The notes beneath the pieces were generated by a model. It did no database searches, had not been told where the DNA came from, and was given only the letters and a program-made list of their open reading frames with translations. From Enoplolaimus lenunculus (taxonomy: Eukaryota; Nematoda; Enoplea; Enoplida; Thoracostomopsidae), in the NCBI GenBank assembly GCA_030248215.1, contig JASANG010003989.1:1-64000 (forward strand): a stretch of 64,000 bases of DNA. Direction: 5' to 3'. Shown here in pieces: positions 62,321 to 64,000 of the stretch. Position numbers and translations under genes: made by a program. Numbering within the stretch: position 1 is the stretch's first letter; every line of letters starts with the position of its first letter.

Positions 62321-62469
62321 TAAAAAAGAAACTAACCAATTTATTCATCCAAATTTTTAATATGTTTTGCCGTAATAAAAATTTGCTGACTGCAAAAAAT
62401 ATACGGCTGCATTCCATCGTATCGCTTGCCTAGCAGGTTGTGTTTAAGACAATTCAGCCGTGTAACTAG

Positions 62470-63508
62470 CGACAGAATTGGAACCGGCCAGGTTTTTTAA
62501 GGCCCGAGCCGGTCCAGGCCAATGCCATGCCATGGAACATTGTGTAATATTTGTAATATGGATTGTCAGCCTTACATGGTTTATCACAAGTTTTTCCGGT
62601 CTGGATACTGATCGTGTGGTACCAAACTGCCGCAGTTGGCACGGTTTGAACAAAATTTATTTCTACTGAATACACTATGCAAAGTTTTATTTTGCAGACA
62701 TTGGTGTTCCAATAAAATGTCAGAATTTGCGGGGGTAGGTCAGGGTTGGAACTGGCTCGGTTTTATAGGATCCGGGCCCGTGCTGGGCCCATCACACTCG
62801 ACCTGGACCCAGCCCGCTTGGACCCGGCCCAGCGAATTTTAATATAGGTTTAGAGCATAAAACAAAACATAAAACAAATCACATAAACATAACACTATTT
62901 CATATTTTCCAAATATTATTCAGTGTAGCTTCCTTGACAGAAGCACAAGAGATCCAACGACAAACGCATTAAAAATTCCAAGTTTCGGTTACTACTTTGG
63001 AACCTTCACTAATATTCTGCTCAGATTCGTCCGTAATAGCTTGTATATCAAGCATGCGGTCTAGTGAGTTACGCTATCAATAAAAATAGCCCTGTGTTTT
63101 TACGCCAGTAATTAACGGATTTGTTGAAGTAGCAGCGGAAACATCTGCAGTTCAAGATTCTATATAACCAATAAGCTCGCTTGTTATTACAGTGGACTAC
63201 AAAACTTTTTACTTTCGTAGAAGTGTAAATGCTTGCTATTTTGGAACTCAAGAAACTTTCCTTCAAAATTTTTTACAGAACGTAACATTACTTTTCACAA
63301 TCCTTGCTACATCGTGACCGTTGTATTTATGAATATTTAAAGGAATTAAGGTTCAAAAGCTTATTACAATATCAAACCGATGGTCTATTTCATGGGCTCC
63401 TGGGAAAAAAGGTCACGCACTGCTCCGAGGGGGCAGGCTCGGGCCTGGGCCCAGTCCACTTAGGCCTGCGGACCCAACTTTTGAACCCGGGCTGGTTCCA
63501 ATCCTGAC
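62470..63508. repeat. GC-rich arms (GGTTGGAACCGGCTCGGG) around a captured frame copy
   Basis: Arm 1 at 62473-62525 (ATTGGAACCGGCCAGG), arm 2 at 62737-62830 (GTCAGGGTTGGAACTGGCTC) and an inverted arm 3 at 63405-63508 (CCGGGCTGGTTCCAATCCTGAC in pieces). The second copy of the 44862-45223 frame lies exactly between arms 1 and 2. Confidence 0.55.
62528..62730 (-). pseudogene. Partial copy B of the unrecognised reading frame
   Basis: On the minus strand it reads YSVEINFVQTVPTAAVWYHT and on, as in copy A at 44862-45223, with about nine amino-acid differences over 65 residues. The similarity stops sharply at GGCATTGGCC, where a GC-rich mobile arm begins, so the last 40 residues of copy A are missing. 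No stop lies inside the shared part. Confidence 0.55.
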
Positions 63509-64000
63509 TAGCGAACGTAGCAAGCAAAAATGTTTTAATTTCCAAGAGACAGTACTTAGGTTATTTGTACAGCTTGTAAAAGTGACTATTTTCAACACAT
63601 TTCTACAAATTTCAAGAGTTAAGTATGATCAGTATTCGGTCTTTTATTATTGTTAGTATTTTAGCAAAACAATTTATAACGTAGCAAAAACACTTCGGTT
63701 ATTTCTTGAATTTAAAACTAAAAAAATTATTTTTTTTCTGAAGTAAAACATAAGAAAATTGGATTTCTATTAAATCAGAAATCAAATAAGTCCGAATCAA
63801 TCGGATGAGAATTTGTAACTGTCAAACGCGATATCTTCATTTGACGCTAATTTATATTGAAATTTTAAAAGAAAACTTTTTAGTTTTTAGTGGATATATT
63901 TCACTTAACAAATAAACCTACTTAATTGTAGGCAAGAGTGTCATTCGGCATTTCAGCCTCGAATGAACGTTTCCATTGTGTATGGAATTTGAAACTACAA
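63509..64000. other. Unassigned AT-rich end of window
   Basis: No exon, RNA gene or repeat identified. Confidence 0.4.

Noticed and set aside
1-64000. CRISPR array, rRNA, true tRNA gene, organelle insertion, LTR or retrovirus-like element
   Set aside because: No regular spacer array, no rRNA-like block, no complete cloverleaf, no long direct terminal repeats and no reverse transcriptase, capsid or envelope-like frame seen. Repeats here are inverted, short and non-coding.

Overview
This window looks like nuclear DNA from an invertebrate animal. It is AT-rich. Coding sequence is split into short exons with GT/AG borders. There are a galaxin-type di-cysteine gene, two seven-helix receptor genes, and a very dense cover of short palindromic or inverted-repeat elements. 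I cannot name the species. Galaxin-type repeats are best known from corals and other invertebrates, including tunicates and lophotrochozoans. I see no bacterial operon, CRISPR array, rRNA, organelle segment, LTR element or retrovirus-like element, and no intact transposase or LINE.

Layout. At 55-153 (+) is the last coding exon of a gene that starts left of the window. About 9.6-12.0 kb (-) holds a partial multi-exon gene with an Asn/Ser/Thr-rich product, and 12240-12356 (+) a possible terminal exon. From 29972 down to 17466 (-) runs a long gene of at least 13 exons whose splice phases agree at 11 of 12 joins. It encodes more than 800 residues of mostly helical protein of unrecognised family. 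At 35775-38266 (+) is a three-exon galaxin-like gene with 13 Cys-Cys pairs. From 48256 down to 40487 (-) is a six-exon rhodopsin-like receptor of 573 residues with a long Ser-rich tail. From 56625 down to 54773 (-) is a second, two-exon receptor of 394 residues. A 120-residue reading frame at 44862-45223 (+), inside a receptor intron, has a close second copy at 62528-62730 (-).

The space between exons is filled by at least a dozen families of non-autonomous elements. The commonest (about 20 copies) carries a core of tandem TTAGGC-like hexamers between inverted ends starting GGCC(C/A)ATGT. Seven copies still show 8-bp target duplications. Other families include a TA-flanked element (CTGTAGTGACCC ends), a 165-bp CCCGTAGCCA element (11 copies), a near-perfect GTGAGTCAAATTGACTC palindrome, GTCGAC-rich foldbacks, and tRNA-derived SINE-like units. 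Several are nested, which gives relative ages. One element supplies the ATG and part of the possible signal peptide of the galaxin-like reading frame.

The genes show no sign of being one pathway. The two receptors and the galaxin-like protein would be membrane or secreted proteins; the long helical gene has no visible signal or membrane segment. Every gene model was built by eye from splice signals and phase, with no alignment or RNA evidence.
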